From positions 3,720,001 through 3,784,000 of the forward strand of contig NZ_JACHDP010000001.1 in the NCBI RefSeq assembly GCF_014201145.1: 64,000 bases of DNA. The letters are read 5' to 3'. The notes below the pieces were generated by a model. That model made no database searches. It worked only from the letters and a program-made list of their open reading frames with translations, and was not told the DNA's origin. Position numbers and translations under genes: made by a program. The DNA is from Micromonospora parathelypteridis. GTDB taxonomy: Bacteria; Actinomycetota; Actinomycetes; Mycobacteriales; Micromonosporaceae. Positions 35,472-44,276 of the stretch are shown in pieces. The stretch's first letter is position 1, and each line of letters begins with the position of its first letter.

Positions 35472-38021
35472 GTGCCACGCGGAGAACTGCGCATCTATCT
35501 CGGGGCCGCCCCCGGCGTCGGTAAGACGTACGCCATGTTGGAGGAGGCTCAGCGGCGTGCCGCCCGTGGCACCGACGTGGTGATCGGCTTCGTGGAGACC
35601 CACGGCCGCCAGCACACCGCCACGATGCTCGGCGACATCGAGCAGGTGCCCCGCCGCACGATGGACTACCGCGGCGCCGAGTTCACCGAGATGGACCTGG
35701 ACGCGGTGCTGGCCCGCCGGCCGGAAGTCGCGGTGGTCGACGAGTTGGCGCACAGCAACGTGCCCGGTTCTCGGCACGACAAGCGTTGGCAGGACGTCCA
35801 GGAGTTGCTCGACGCGGGGATCGACGTGCTGTCCACGGTGAACGTGCAGCACCTGGAGTCGGTCAACGACGTCGTCGCCCAGATCACCGGCACCACCCAG
35901 CGGGAGACCGTGCCGGACGAGATCGTCCGCGCCGCCGAGCAGGTCGAACTGGTCGACATGACCCCCGAGGCGCTGCGCCGACGGATGGCGCACGGCAACA
36001 TCTACCGCCCCGACAAGATCGACGCTGCGCTGGGCAACTACTTCCGGGTCGGCAACCTCACCGCGCTGCGGGAGCTTGCGCTGCTCTGGCTGGCGGACAA
36101 GGTCGACGAGCAGCTCGACCGCTACCGCAGCCAGCAGGGCATCGCCGCCACCTGGGAGGCCCGGGAACGGGTCGTGGTCGCGTTGACCGGTGGCCCGGAG
36201 GGCGAGACGCTGATCCGCCGGGCGGCCCGGGTCGCGGCCCGCAGCAAGGGCGCCGACCTGCTCGCCGTGCACGTGGCCCGCAGTGATGGCCTGGCCGGTG
36301 CCGACCCCGCCCAACTGGCCCGCCAGCGGGTGCTGGTGGAGAGCCTCGGCGGCACGTACCACCAGGTGCTCGGCACCGACGTGCCGGCCGCGCTGCTGGA
36401 CTTCGCCCAGGGCGTGAACGCCACCCAACTGGTGCTCGGGGCCAGCCGGCGAGGTCGCTTCGCGCAGCTCTTCGCCCGGGGCGTCGGGGTTACCACCACC
36501 GCGCTCTCCGGGTCGATCGACGTGCACCTGGTCACCCACAAACAGGCCGGCAAGGGCCGGCGGGCAGCAGCCGTCCCGGCGGCGCTGTCCCGGCGTCGGC
36601 GGCTGCTCGGCTTCGCGCTGGCCGTGGTGGGCATGCCACTGCTCACCCTGCTGCTGAGGACCCTGCCCGACCTGACGCTGACCAACGACATCCTGCTGTT
36701 CCTCGCCGGGGTCGTCGGGGTCGCGCTGGTCGGCGGGGTATGGCCGGCCCTGGTCGCCGCGCTCGGCGGCAGCCTGCTGCTCAACTGGTTCTTCACCCCG
36801 CCCTACCGCACGTTGACGATCGCCGAGGCGGACAATCTGCTCGCCCTGGCCGTCTTCGTCGCTGTGGCGTTGGCGGTGAGCTGGGTCGTCGACGTGGCCG
36901 CCCGCCGTACGCGGGAGGCCGCGCGCGCCGCCGCCGACGCGCAGACCCTCGCCGCCGTCGCCGGTGGCGTTCTGCGCGGCGAACGCCCACTGCCCGCACT
37001 ACTGGAACAGCTCCGGGAAACCTTCGGGCTGCGCGCGGTGAGCGTGCTGGAGTTGGCCGAGGACGCCAGCGGGCGCCCGGAGCGAGCCCGCGAGGAGCAC
37101 GCCTGGTGTGTCGTGGCCAGCGTCGGCGACCAGCCACCCTGCACCCCCGAGAGCGGTGAGACGGCGGTACCGGTCGACGACCGGATCACCGTCGTCCTCT
37201 GCGGCCGACGGTTGGAGGCCTCCGACCGCCGCATCGTCGAGGCGTTCGCCGCCCAGGCCGCCGTCGCGCTCCGTCAGGAACGACTCGCCGAGGAGGCCGC
37301 CACCGCTCGGCCCCTCGCCGCGGCGGACCGGATGCGCACCGCGCTGCTCGCCGCGGTCAGCCACGACCTGCGTACGCCGCTGGCGTCGGCGAAGGCGGCC
37401 GTGACCAGCCTGCGCAGCCACGACATCGAGTTCGACGAGCACGACCGCGAGGAGTTGCTGGAAACCGCCGAGGAGTCGCTGGACCGCCTCGCCCGGCTGG
37501 TCGCCAACCTCCTGGACATGAGCCGACTTCAGGCCGGCGTCCTCGGCATCACGGAGACCGCGATCGGCCTGGAGGACGCCGTACCCCTGGCGCTGGACGA
37601 ACTTGGTCCGCCGGCCGCGACCGTCGACACGGACATCCCGGCCGACCTGCCGGCCGCCACCGCCGACCCGGGCCTGCTGGAACGGGTGCTGGTGAACATC
37701 GTCGCCAACGCGCTGCGCTACAGCCCGCCCGACCAGCCCCCGACGATCACCGCCAGCGCACACGCCGGCCAGGTCGAGCTGCGGGTGATCGACCGGGGGC
37801 CGGGCATCCCGGAGGACCAGTGGGAGCATGTCTTCCTGCCGTTCCAACGCCTCGGCGACCGGGACAACCAGACCGGTGTCGGTCTCGGGCTTGCCCTGTC
37901 CCGGGGGCTGGCCGAGGCGATGGGTGGCAGCATCACCCCCGAGACCACCCCCGGCGGTGGGCTCACCATGGTGCTGCGGCTGCCAGCCGCGCAGACCACC
38001 TCCGAGGAGCCGCAGGAATGA
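35472..38021 (+). CDS. kdpD: Osmosensitive K+ channel histidine kinase KdpD
   Basis: An 849-residue sensor kinase with full KdpD layout. The N-terminal KdpD domain has Walker A GAAPGVGKTYA, followed by a universal-stress-like domain (~235-355). Four membrane helices (~375-480), a GAF-like segment, HisKA with H631 in AVSHDLRTPLAS, and HATPase motifs (NIVANALRYS, DRGPGIP, GVGLGLALSRGL) complete it. It senses low K+ or turgor and phosphorylates KdpE. The GTG start has GGGAGG upstream, and its TGA overlaps the kdpE start. Confidence 0.97.
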   Translation: MPRGELRIYLGAAPGVGKTYAMLEEAQRRAARGTDVVIGFVETHGRQHTATMLGDIEQVPRRTMDYRGAEFTEMDLDAVLARRPEVAVVDELAHSNVPGSRHDKRWQDVQELLDAGIDVLSTVNVQHLESVNDVVAQITGTTQRETVPDEIVRAAEQVELVDMTPEALRRRMAHGNIYRPDKIDAALGNYFRVGNLTALRELALLWLADKVDEQLDRYRSQQGIAATWEARERVVVALTGGPEGETLIRRAARVAARSKGADLLAVHVARSDGLAGADPAQLARQRVLVESLGGTYHQVLGTDVPAALLDFAQGVNATQLVLGASRRGRFAQLFARGVGVTTTALSGSIDVHLVTHKQAGKGRRAAAVPAALSRRRRLLGFALAVVGMPLLTLLLRTLPDLTLTNDILLFLAGVVGVALVGGVWPALVAALGGSLLLNWFFTPPYRTLTIAEADNLLALAVFVAVALAVSWVVDVAARRTREAARAAADAQTLAAVAGGVLRGERPLPALLEQLRETFGLRAVSVLELAEDASGRPERAREEHAWCVVASVGDQPPCTPESGETAVPVDDRITVVLCGRRLEASDRRIVEAFAAQAAVALRQERLAEEAATARPLAAADRMRTALLAAVSHDLRTPLASAKAAVTSLRSHDIEFDEHDREELLETAEESLDRLARLVANLLDMSRLQAGVLGITETAIGLEDAVPLALDELGPPAATVDTDIPADLPAATADPGLLERVLVNIVANALRYSPPDQPPTITASAHAGQVELRVIDRGPGIPEDQWEHVFLPFQRLGDRDNQTGVGLGLALSRGLAEAMGGSITPETTPGGGLTMVLRLPAAQTTSEEPQE

Positions 38022-38698
38022 CGCGCATTCTGGTCGTCGACGACGAACCGCAGATCCTGCGCGCCCTGCGAATCAACCTGCGCGCCCGCCGGTACGACGT
38101 GGACATCGCCGGAACCGGTGCCGCCGCGTTGAAGGCCGCCGCCAGCCACCCGCCCGACCTGGTCGTGCTGGACCTCGGCCTGCCCGACATCGACGGAGTG
38201 GAGGTGATCCGAGGCCTCCGCGGATGGACCGCCGTGCCGATCATCGTGCTCTCCGGCCGGGCCGGCAGCGAGGACAAGGTCGCGGCGCTCGACGCCGGCG
38301 CGGACGACTACGTCACCAAGCCGTTCGGGGTGGAGGAGCTGCTGGCCCGCATCCGCGCGGTGACCCGTCGCCTCGGCACGTCCACCGAGGCGGTGCCGGC
38401 TCTGCGGATCGGCCAGCACACCGTCGACCTGGCCGACCACAGCGTGCTGCGGGACGACGGCACCGAGGTCAAACTGACCCCCACCCAGTGGAGCGTGCTG
38501 GAGAAGCTGCTGCGTCACCCCGGCAAGCTGGTCAGCCAGCGTCAGCTCCTGCAGGACGTGTGGGGGCCGGAATACCAGAACGAGACCAACTACCTGCGGC
38601 AGTACCTGGCCCAGCTGCGGCGCAAGCTGGAGGACGACCCGGCCCGCCCCCGGCATCTCATCACCGAGCCGGGGATGGGCTACCGCTACCGGCCCTGA
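38018..38698 (+). CDS. kdpE: KDP operon response regulator KdpE
   Basis: A 226-residue OmpR-type response regulator. The receiver has D8/D9, phospho-acceptor D52 (VVLDLGLPD) and the YVTKPFG lysine; the C-terminal winged helix ends GMGYRYRP. It activates kdpFABC when phosphorylated by KdpD. The ATG overlaps the kdpD stop. Confidence 0.97.
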   Translation: MTRILVVDDEPQILRALRINLRARRYDVDIAGTGAAALKAAASHPPDLVVLDLGLPDIDGVEVIRGLRGWTAVPIIVLSGRAGSEDKVAALDAGADDYVTKPFGVEELLARIRAVTRRLGTSTEAVPALRIGQHTVDLADHSVLRDDGTEVKLTPTQWSVLEKLLRHPGKLVSQRQLLQDVWGPEYQNETNYLRQYLAQLRRKLEDDPARPRHLITEPGMGYRYRP

Positions 38699-38718
38699 CC
38701 GGCAGCTCCGACCGGGCG

Positions 38719-39327
38719 TCAGTCTGCGGCGACCCGCATCCGCTCGACCGCGTCCAGCCGGTAGCCGACGCCATGCACCGTCGTGATGATCGGGCCACGC
38801 CCGGCGAGCTTCTGCCGTAGCCGGCGCACGTGCACGTCGACGGTCCGTGCGCCGTGGTACGGCTCGCAACCCCAGACCTCACGCAACAGTTGCCCACGGG
38901 TGAGCGCCTGATGAGGGTGCCGGGCCAGATGGAGCAGGAGGTCGTACTCCATGCGGGTGAACGTCACCGGCTCGTCATTGATCTGCGCGGTCCGCCGTAT
39001 CGGTCGCAGGAGCAGCTCGGGCCGGGTCGACTGCGGGGCGACCGACAGCGGGGCGACCGACAGGCGGCGCCGGGTGGCGCCGCCGTCGGTGCGAGAGGCC
39101 GACAGGTTGTCGAGACCGCTGGTCCGAGCAACCGGCGACACCTCCTCGCCCAGCATGCCGGCGGCGAGCGCCGAGAGCCGCTCAGCGAACTCGACCACCC
39201 GTTCGCTGGCGGTCGTGCCGGATCGAACCACGATGGAGATCTCGATCTCGACGACCTGCGGGTCAGGATCGGGGGCGGACGACGGTCGGCGTGGAGCGAC
39301 CGGCAGGACGCTGATCGGGGACAGCAT
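38719..39327 (-). CDS. Receiver-less OmpR-type winged-helix protein
   Basis: A 202-residue protein. The C-terminal ~95 residues are an OmpR/PhoB winged helix (FTRMEYDLLLHLARHPHQAL, ARTVDVHVRRLRQKLAGRG, TVHGVGYRLDAV). The N-terminal ~100 residues have no receiver or phospho-Asp; they contain a short alpha/beta stretch (VVEIEISIVVRSG) and a Ser/Arg-rich linker. GGAGG precedes the ATG. It is the last of four closely packed minus-strand genes and converges on kdpE with only 20 bp between. It is likely an atypical transcription factor whose signal enters through partners. Confidence 0.86.
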   Translation of the reverse strand: MLSPISVLPVAPRRPSSAPDPDPQVVEIEISIVVRSGTTASERVVEFAERLSALAAGMLGEEVSPVARTSGLDNLSASRTDGGATRRRLSVAPLSVAPQSTRPELLLRPIRRTAQINDEPVTFTRMEYDLLLHLARHPHQALTRGQLLREVWGCEPYHGARTVDVHVRRLRQKLAGRGPIITTVHGVGYRLDAVERMRVAAD

Positions 39328-39348
39328 GGGGACCTCCGCGGAGACGAG

Positions 39349-39708
39349 TCAGACGCCGATCGGGACCGGGCGTGCCGCGGGCCGTGGGTCGACGGGCGCG
39401 GCCGGAATCCGGGCCGGCACGGTCGGCGCGGCGCGGTCGCCAACGCTCGGGTCGAGCGGCGGCGCCACCAGCAGCGGATCGACCTGGATCACGTCGATGC
39501 CGAGCGGGCGCAGCATGCCGCGCAGTGCGGACTCGCACAGCTCTTCCCACGGCTGATCCGTGCCCATCGCGGCGATCAGCAACTCCGGTCGGGTGAAGGC
39601 GATGCCCACCCGTTGCCCCTGTGGCGAACGGCCGGTTCGCACCGTCCGCACCAGCCGTCCCGGCAGATCGCGCACCGGAACGGCGTAGATTATCGGGGCC
39701 TCGTCCAT
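39349..39708 (-). CDS. SseB-like/SAV_915-type small protein
   Basis: A 119-residue protein. Its core (VGIAFTRPELLIAAMGTDQPW, EELCESALRGMLRPLGIDVI) resembles the SseB N-terminal-like SAV_915 family of actinomycetes, whose function is unknown. The tail is Pro/Ala-rich. I chose the ATG at 39708 with AAGGA eleven bases upstream. An alternative in-frame ATG at 39810 overlaps the universal stress protein's stop (ATGA) and would add 34 residues encoded by the tandem repeat (PMTAA units). It is 21 bp upstream of the winged-helix gene. Confidence 0.72.
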   Translation of the reverse strand: MDEAPIIYAVPVRDLPGRLVRTVRTGRSPQGQRVGIAFTRPELLIAAMGTDQPWEELCESALRGMLRPLGIDVIQVDPLLVAPPLDPSVGDRAAPTVPARIPAAPVDPRPAARPVPIGV

Positions 39709-39742
39709 GATCGGGTTAGTCCTTTCCAAAGGTGCCGCCACA

Positions 39743-39816
39743 GCGGCGGTCATCGGTTGAGCCGTCGTTTCGGCGGCGGTCATCGGTTGTGCCGCTAAAG
39801 CGGCGGTCATCGGCTG
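39743..39816. repeat. Three tandem repeats each carrying a start codon
   Basis: GCGGCGGTCATCGGTTG occurs at 39743, 39773 and (one change) 39800, spaced 30 and 27 bp. On the minus strand every copy contains CGATGACC, i.e. an in-frame ATG followed by ACC GCC. The rightmost copy includes the stop codon of the universal stress protein (ATGA overlap). All three ATGs are in frame with the downstream SAV_915-type gene. Confidence 0.8.
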
Positions 39817-40310
39817 AATCGTTCGAGGTCGTGGGCGAAGCGGCGGATCGTCGCGGCCCGCGCCCAGGACGGGGCGGGCACCGCGATGACCGGCACGGCG
39901 GCCCGTTCCACGCAGTACCGGGTGACGTGCCCGCGCGAGCGGCCGAACCGACCCCGCTCCGGGCTGCCGAGGACGAGCACGTCGGTATCGCGGTGCGCGT
40001 GGTCGACCAGCACCTGTCCGGCGTATCCCTGGGTCACCACCAGCCGCACGGCCAGGTCCCGGGGAAGGCCACCGAGCGCCGCGTCGAAGACGCCGCGCAG
40101 GTAGACCTGGGCCGCCCGGTCGCACTCGTCCTGCCAGCGCCAGGTCAGCGTGCCGGGCCGCCAGGTCGGCGCGAAGACCCACGCGCGTACGGCGTCCAAC
40201 TGCGCGCCGTCGTGGCGGGCCAGCTGCACCGCGCGACGCAGTGCCTGCATCCCGGCGAACGACCGGTCGACGCCCACCACGATCCGTTTGGCGACTCCTG
40301 AGCGGTTCAT
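39807..40310 (-). CDS. Universal stress protein
   Basis: A 167-residue single Usp domain. The N-terminus KRIVVGVDRSFAGMQALRRA and the C-terminal nucleotide loop VLGSPERGRFGRSRGHVT ... VPVIAVP are typical of ATP-binding UspA proteins. Its start overlaps the stop of the Lrp-like gene (ATGA), and its own stop overlaps the possible upstream ATG of the next gene. It lies in a four-gene regulatory operon next to kdpDE, whose sensor also contains a Usp domain. Confidence 0.9.
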   Translation of the reverse strand: MNRSGVAKRIVVGVDRSFAGMQALRRAVQLARHDGAQLDAVRAWVFAPTWRPGTLTWRWQDECDRAAQVYLRGVFDAALGGLPRDLAVRLVVTQGYAGQVLVDHAHRDTDVLVLGSPERGRFGRSRGHVTRYCVERAAVPVIAVPAPSWARAATIRRFAHDLERFSR

Positions 40311-40729
40311 GCTGCGGGCACCACCAGTGTGGGAGCGTCCTTCGCGGTACGCGGGTCCGCCATCGTGTGCAGGTCGAGCGCGCGGAGGATGTAGTTCGCC
40401 ACCGCCACCTCGACCCCGGCGCGGCGGCGCAGGTCGGCCACGGCGCGGTGCAGGACGGTCATGCTGTCGGCGGAGAGCCGCACCACGGCGTCGACGTCCG
40501 CGGCGATCCACCACGCGTCGACGGCACAGGGCTCGTGCCGCAGGTACTCCACCAGGTGGCTGCCGGGCGCGGACGGGCCGAGCCGGACGCTGACCAGCGC
40601 CTCGTGCCGGCGTGTGGGCTCGTCGGCCCTGGTCGCGGGGGGCGTCGGCTGCTCGCCGGGGCTGCCGCCCGTGTCGGTGCCGGGTGGCCGGTCTCCGCGT
40701 TCCCAGCGTGTCATCCGCCAAGGACTCAT
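40307..40729 (-). CDS. Lrp/AsnC ligand-binding (RAM-like) domain protein without DNA-binding domain
   Basis: A protein of about 140 residues. A disordered Arg/Pro/Gly-rich N-terminal ~50 residues precede a domain whose pattern fits the Lrp/AsnC effector domain: strand ALVSVRLGP, helix, strand DAWWIAADVDAVVRL, helix MTVLHRAVADLRRRAGV, strand VAVANYILRALDL. There is no HTH. Similar stand-alone RAM-like modules form oligomers that sense amino acids. The start is uncertain (ATG at 40729, or another in-frame codon up to 40798). It is coupled by ATGA to the universal stress protein gene. Confidence 0.7.
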   Translation of the reverse strand: MSPWRMTRWERGDRPPGTDTGGSPGEQPTPPATRADEPTRRHEALVSVRLGPSAPGSHLVEYLRHEPCAVDAWWIAADVDAVVRLSADSMTVLHRAVADLRRRAGVEVAVANYILRALDLHTMADPRTAKDAPTLVVPAA

Positions 40730-40916
40730 GGACCCATCGTCACCACCGTGCGACTGCGGTGCACCCGTCGATACGCCGTTTCGACGGGCCACCGCCATTT
40801 CTTGACGCCGCGTTCACGCCGGTGGCCGGCCGCCGGCCATGGTCCCCGTCAGGCGGGTGGGCAGTCGCGTTCCGGGGTGGGCCGGCCGGTGGTGGCGGTG
40901 TGGTCCGAGGGGTCGG

Positions 40917-41789
40917 TCACCCGGCGGGTGCCGCGCTTAGGCCGAGGCGTTCGGGGAGAAGGCCGACCAGCGCGGCCAGCCCCGGCGGGGTGGGCCGGCG
41001 GGTGACCATGAACAGGGTGAGCCGACCGGGCACGGCCACTGCGGAGACCCGCTCCTCATCCCGGGCGTAGCCGGTCGCGAGGCCGCTCGGGAGCACGGCC
41101 GCGCAGCCGAGCTGGCGTGCCATCCGCACGGCAGTCTCCGCGGTGGCCGCCGACCGAGGGCGGGCACCCAGCTCGGCGAGGCGCCGATGCAGGGCGTCGA
41201 CGCTCATGTCGTACGTGTAGGTGACCACCTCTCGGCCGGCGAAGGGCCGGCGGCCTCGACCGGCGGGGACCGTCGCTGGGCTGAACAGGGCGAGTCGGTC
41301 GGTGGCGACGGGCGTGGCGGTGACGGTTGCCGGCAGACGCATCTGGTCGGCGATGGCGACGAAGGCGACGTCCAGCGACCCCTCGCCGACCCACTCCACC
41401 AACCGGTCCCCGTGTTCGGTGACCTGGTGCACCAGCGTGCCGTCGGCGAGCGCTTCAACGGCAGGGAAGAGCCACGGCGCCAGGCTGCCGAACGTGCCGA
41501 CGGTCAGTGTGCGGGCCCGGGCCGCCGCCCGGGTGCGCTCGACGATCACCGCGAGGTGGGTCAGCACGTGCGCGGCCTCGGTGCGGAACGCCTGCCCGGC
41601 CGGGGTCGGTCGGGCACCAGTGGTGTCCCGGTCGAAGAGCCGCTCGCCGATCCGCCGTTCCAGCGCCGCCAGCCGGGTGCTCGCGGCCGGCTGGCTGACC
41701 AGCAGTTCGCGCGCGGCGGCACCGAGCGAGCCGTGCCGGCCGACAGCCTCGACCAGCCGCAGGTCCTCGACCGATGGTAATGAGCTCAT
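40917..41789 (-). CDS. LysR family transcriptional regulator
   Basis: A 290-residue LTTR. The N-terminal HTH (LRLVEAVGRHGSLGAAARELL, VSQPAASTRLAALERRIGERLF) and periplasmic-binding-like effector domain are intact. It is divergent from an MFS exporter gene 72 bp away. An inverted repeat overlaps its own start codon, so autorepression plus MFS control is the likely arrangement. The effector is unknown. Confidence 0.92.
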   Translation of the reverse strand: MSSLPSVEDLRLVEAVGRHGSLGAAARELLVSQPAASTRLAALERRIGERLFDRDTTGARPTPAGQAFRTEAAHVLTHLAVIVERTRAAARARTLTVGTFGSLAPWLFPAVEALADGTLVHQVTEHGDRLVEWVGEGSLDVAFVAIADQMRLPATVTATPVATDRLALFSPATVPAGRGRRPFAGREVVTYTYDMSVDALHRRLAELGARPRSAATAETAVRMARQLGCAAVLPSGLATGYARDEERVSAVAVPGRLTLFMVTRRPTPPGLAALVGLLPERLGLSAAPAG

Positions 41790-41807
41790 ATGCTCAGCTT
41801 ATGAGCT
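41783..41807. promoter_or_regulatory. Perfect inverted repeat at LysR start (candidate operator)
   Basis: AGCTCATA (41783-41790) and TATGAGCT (41800-41807) are exact inverted copies separated by nine bases, overlapping the LysR start codon. The size and spacing suit a LysR-type site; the role is inferred. Confidence 0.55.
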
Positions 41808-41861
41808 GCGTGGCGGGGTCGCCCGCTACCCGGCATCGGTGCCCGAACCGACGATGAGTCG

Positions 41862-43142
41862 GTGAGAGCCCGCCGCGACATCGTCGCCATGCTGTTGACC
41901 ACGTTCCTGACCTGGATGGGGCAGCGGACCACCGCTGTCGCGCTGCCCCTGGTGGCGCTTAGCGAGACCGGGTCGGCGTGGACCACCGGGCTCGTCGGTG
42001 GCGCGGTCGGCCTGCCCATGCTCAGCTCCGCCTGGTGGGCCCGGGGCCTGCGGCAGCGGCTGACCACGGGCCCCGCCCTGGCCGCGGTGCTGGCGGTCCA
42101 GGTGCTTGGGCTGCTGATCGTGCCGGTCGCCGCCGCCCTCGGCGCGGTCGGTGCGCCGCACCTGGTCGCGGCCGGGCTGGTCACCGGTTGTGCCACCGCG
42201 CTGGCCGGGCCGGCCCAGCGCGCGCTGCTCGCCGACCTGGGGGATGGCCTCGGCGAGGGAGTCGCGGCCCGGATGCTGGCCTGGCAGGACCTGGCGCACC
42301 GCAGCACGATGATCCTGGCACCGCCGCTGGCGGGCTGGGCAGTCACCGCAGGCGACCCGCTGTACCTGCTCTGGGCCGAAGCCGCCGGTGTGGCTGCGGG
42401 TGTGGGCATCCTGTGTACCGTCCGCGGCTCGGTCCACGCTGCCGAAGGGAACGTCCCGTCCGGCGCCACCACCGAGGCCGGCGGGGCGAACCCGGTCGGC
42501 AGGGTCGACGCGCCCGGGCTGCGGCAGGTGCTGGCCCGCCATCCGCAGGTCCGGCTCGCCGTGGTCATGTCCGGCGTGGGCGGGCTGACCTGGTTCGCCT
42601 TCACCCTCGGGCTGGCGATCCTGGGCGCTCGCACCGGCCGGCCCGGCCTGCTCGTGTCCGCCGGGATGACCGGCTACGGCCTCGGCTCGCTCGCCGGAGC
42701 CGTGGCAGCGCCGGTGCTGGTGCCCAGGCTGCCCGCGCTGACCACCATTTCCACCACCTGGGCGGTGCTCGGTGCGGCCTTCCTGGTGCTGCCCGTGGTC
42801 ACCTCCTCGCTGCCGCTGTTGGCGCTGCTCGCCGCGGCCGGCGGGTTGGGCATGCCGCTCGGCATCGGTGCGCTCAACCGGCTGATCAGCACCAGGACGG
42901 TGGGCGCCGAGCGACGTGCCGCATTCGCGGCGGCGAGCCTCGTGCACGACGGTGGCGTCTCGGTCGGCCTACTGGCGGGCGGCGCCGTGATCGGGCTGGC
43001 CGGAGCCGGCCCGACCCTGGTCGTCGCGGGAGTCGCCCAGATCCTCGCTGCGCTGCTCGCCGTCCCGTGGCGGCGCCTGCCCCAGGCTCGGCCCGGACCG
43101 GCCCGGATCGACGCGCGGCCGACGGGTGCTGGTCACCGATGA
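41862..43142 (+). CDS. MFS transporter
   Basis: A 426-residue major facilitator with about twelve hydrophobic helices and a central cytoplasmic loop (residues ~185-215). It starts RRDIVAMLLTTFLTWMGQRTTAVALPL. The overall form matches MFS drug or metabolite exporters. The GTG start is 72 bp from the divergent LysR gene. Substrate is unknown. Confidence 0.88.
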   Translation: MRARRDIVAMLLTTFLTWMGQRTTAVALPLVALSETGSAWTTGLVGGAVGLPMLSSAWWARGLRQRLTTGPALAAVLAVQVLGLLIVPVAAALGAVGAPHLVAAGLVTGCATALAGPAQRALLADLGDGLGEGVAARMLAWQDLAHRSTMILAPPLAGWAVTAGDPLYLLWAEAAGVAAGVGILCTVRGSVHAAEGNVPSGATTEAGGANPVGRVDAPGLRQVLARHPQVRLAVVMSGVGGLTWFAFTLGLAILGARTGRPGLLVSAGMTGYGLGSLAGAVAAPVLVPRLPALTTISTTWAVLGAAFLVLPVVTSSLPLLALLAAAGGLGMPLGIGALNRLISTRTVGAERRAAFAAASLVHDGGVSVGLLAGGAVIGLAGAGPTLVVAGVAQILAALLAVPWRRLPQARPGPARIDARPTGAGHR

Positions 43143-43163
43143 TCGTCGCGACACCCGCGGCTG

Positions 43164-44126
43164 TCAGTTGACGGGGAACTGCACACCCACCAGCCGCTCG
43201 GAAACGGTCCAGAGGCGGGTGGCGTCATCCGTGCTGCGCGCCGAGCGGTAGACGGCCAACTCGGTCGGTTTGCCGGTGAACTGCCCCAGCCCGTCCGGGC
43301 CGTAGAACCGGCCGCCCTGCGCCTGCGGGCTGGTGGCCGCGTACAGGGCGGGGAGCAGCCCGGCATCCACCGAGTGCACCAGGATGCCCCAGCGGGCCAG
43401 CCGGCTCATCACGGAGTGGTGCAGCGAGGGCCGGCTGCGGCCGAGGTTGGGACCGGACGCGTAGAGGTTCGTCATGGTGGTGCCCGGGTGGGCGACGTTG
43501 CTGACGATGCCCCAGCCACCGGCTCGACTGCGCCTGTCGAGTTCCAGCCCGAAGTGCAGGGTGGCCAGCTTGGAGGCGTTGTACGCGCGGATCGCCGCGT
43601 ACCGGCGGGTGCTCTGCAGGTCGTCCCAGTCGAACCGGCCGGAACGGGCGGCGCTGCTCGACATGGTGGTGACCCGGGCCTGTCCGGCCCGCAGCAGCGG
43701 CAGCAGCCGTCCGTTCAGCGCGAAGTGCCCGAGGTGGTTGGTGCCGAGTTGGAGCTCGAAGCCCTCGGCAGTGGCGTTTCGGGTCGGGGGTGTCATCACC
43801 CCCGCGTTGTTGATCAAGAAGTGGATCGGTCGGCCCTCGCCGAGCAGCGTGTCGGCCAGCGCGGCCACCGAGTCCAGCGAGGCGAGGTCCAGCTCCCGCG
43901 TCGAGACGGTGGCACCCGGTGCGGCGGCCCGGACGGCCTCCAGCGCGGCGGCGCCCTTGGCCGGGTTGCGGACCGGCAGCACCACCTCAGCGCCGGCACG
44001 CGCCAGCCGCGTGGCCAGGCCGAGGCCCAGGCCGTCGCTGCCGCCGGTCACCACGGCGAGCTTTCCAGTCAGGTTCGGAACGGTCAGGTCGAGCACGACT
44101 TCCCCCAGGTCGACGGTGTCCTTCAT
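43164..44126 (-). CDS. Short-chain dehydrogenase/reductase
   Basis: A 320-residue classical-type SDR. The cofactor loop is [14 protein letters not shown], followed by NNAGVM and the catalytic Ser-Tyr-Lys with YNASKLA. An Asn/Arg pair at VRNPAKG after strand 2 suggests NADP(H) preference. The length and C-terminal extension resemble the retinol-dehydrogenase or tetronasin-type oxidoreductase group. Converges with the MFS gene. Substrate is unknown. Confidence 0.9.
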   Translation of the reverse strand: MKDTVDLGEVVLDLTVPNLTGKLAVVTGGSDGLGLGLATRLARAGAEVVLPVRNPAKGAAALEAVRAAAPGATVSTRELDLASLDSVAALADTLLGEGRPIHFLINNAGVMTPPTRNATAEGFELQLGTNHLGHFALNGRLLPLLRAGQARVTTMSSSAARSGRFDWDDLQSTRRYAAIRAYNASKLATLHFGLELDRRSRAGGWGIVSNVAHPGTTMTNLYASGPNLGRSRPSLHHSVMSRLARWGILVHSVDAGLLPALYAATSPQAQGGRFYGPDGLGQFTGKPTELAVYRSARSTDDATRLWTVSERLVGVQFPVN

Positions 44127-44179
44127 CGGTCGCGGACCAGCCTGCTCCGGCGGGCGAGCAGCACCCAGGGCGGTCTTGT

Positions 44180-44200
44180 CCAGGGACCGGCGGTCCCTGG
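44180..44200. promoter_or_regulatory. Perfect 9-bp inverted repeat in divergent gap
   Basis: CCAGGGACC (44180-44188) and GGTCCCTGG (44192-44200) flank a GGC centre in the 150-bp space between the divergent SDR and dienelactone hydrolase genes. Candidate shared operator or hairpin; no regulator gene is adjacent. Confidence 0.45.
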
Positions 44201-44276
44201 CTCGGGTCTCGAAGAAGTCCGGCTGCGCAGCGAGTAGCGTTCTTGACGATCAACAACTGGCGTACGAGGAGGCTCG

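Noticed and set aside
40799..40916. Small gene between the Lrp-like gene and LysR
   Set aside because: Only a short GGCCGG/CCGGCC hairpin is present; no start with ribosome site.
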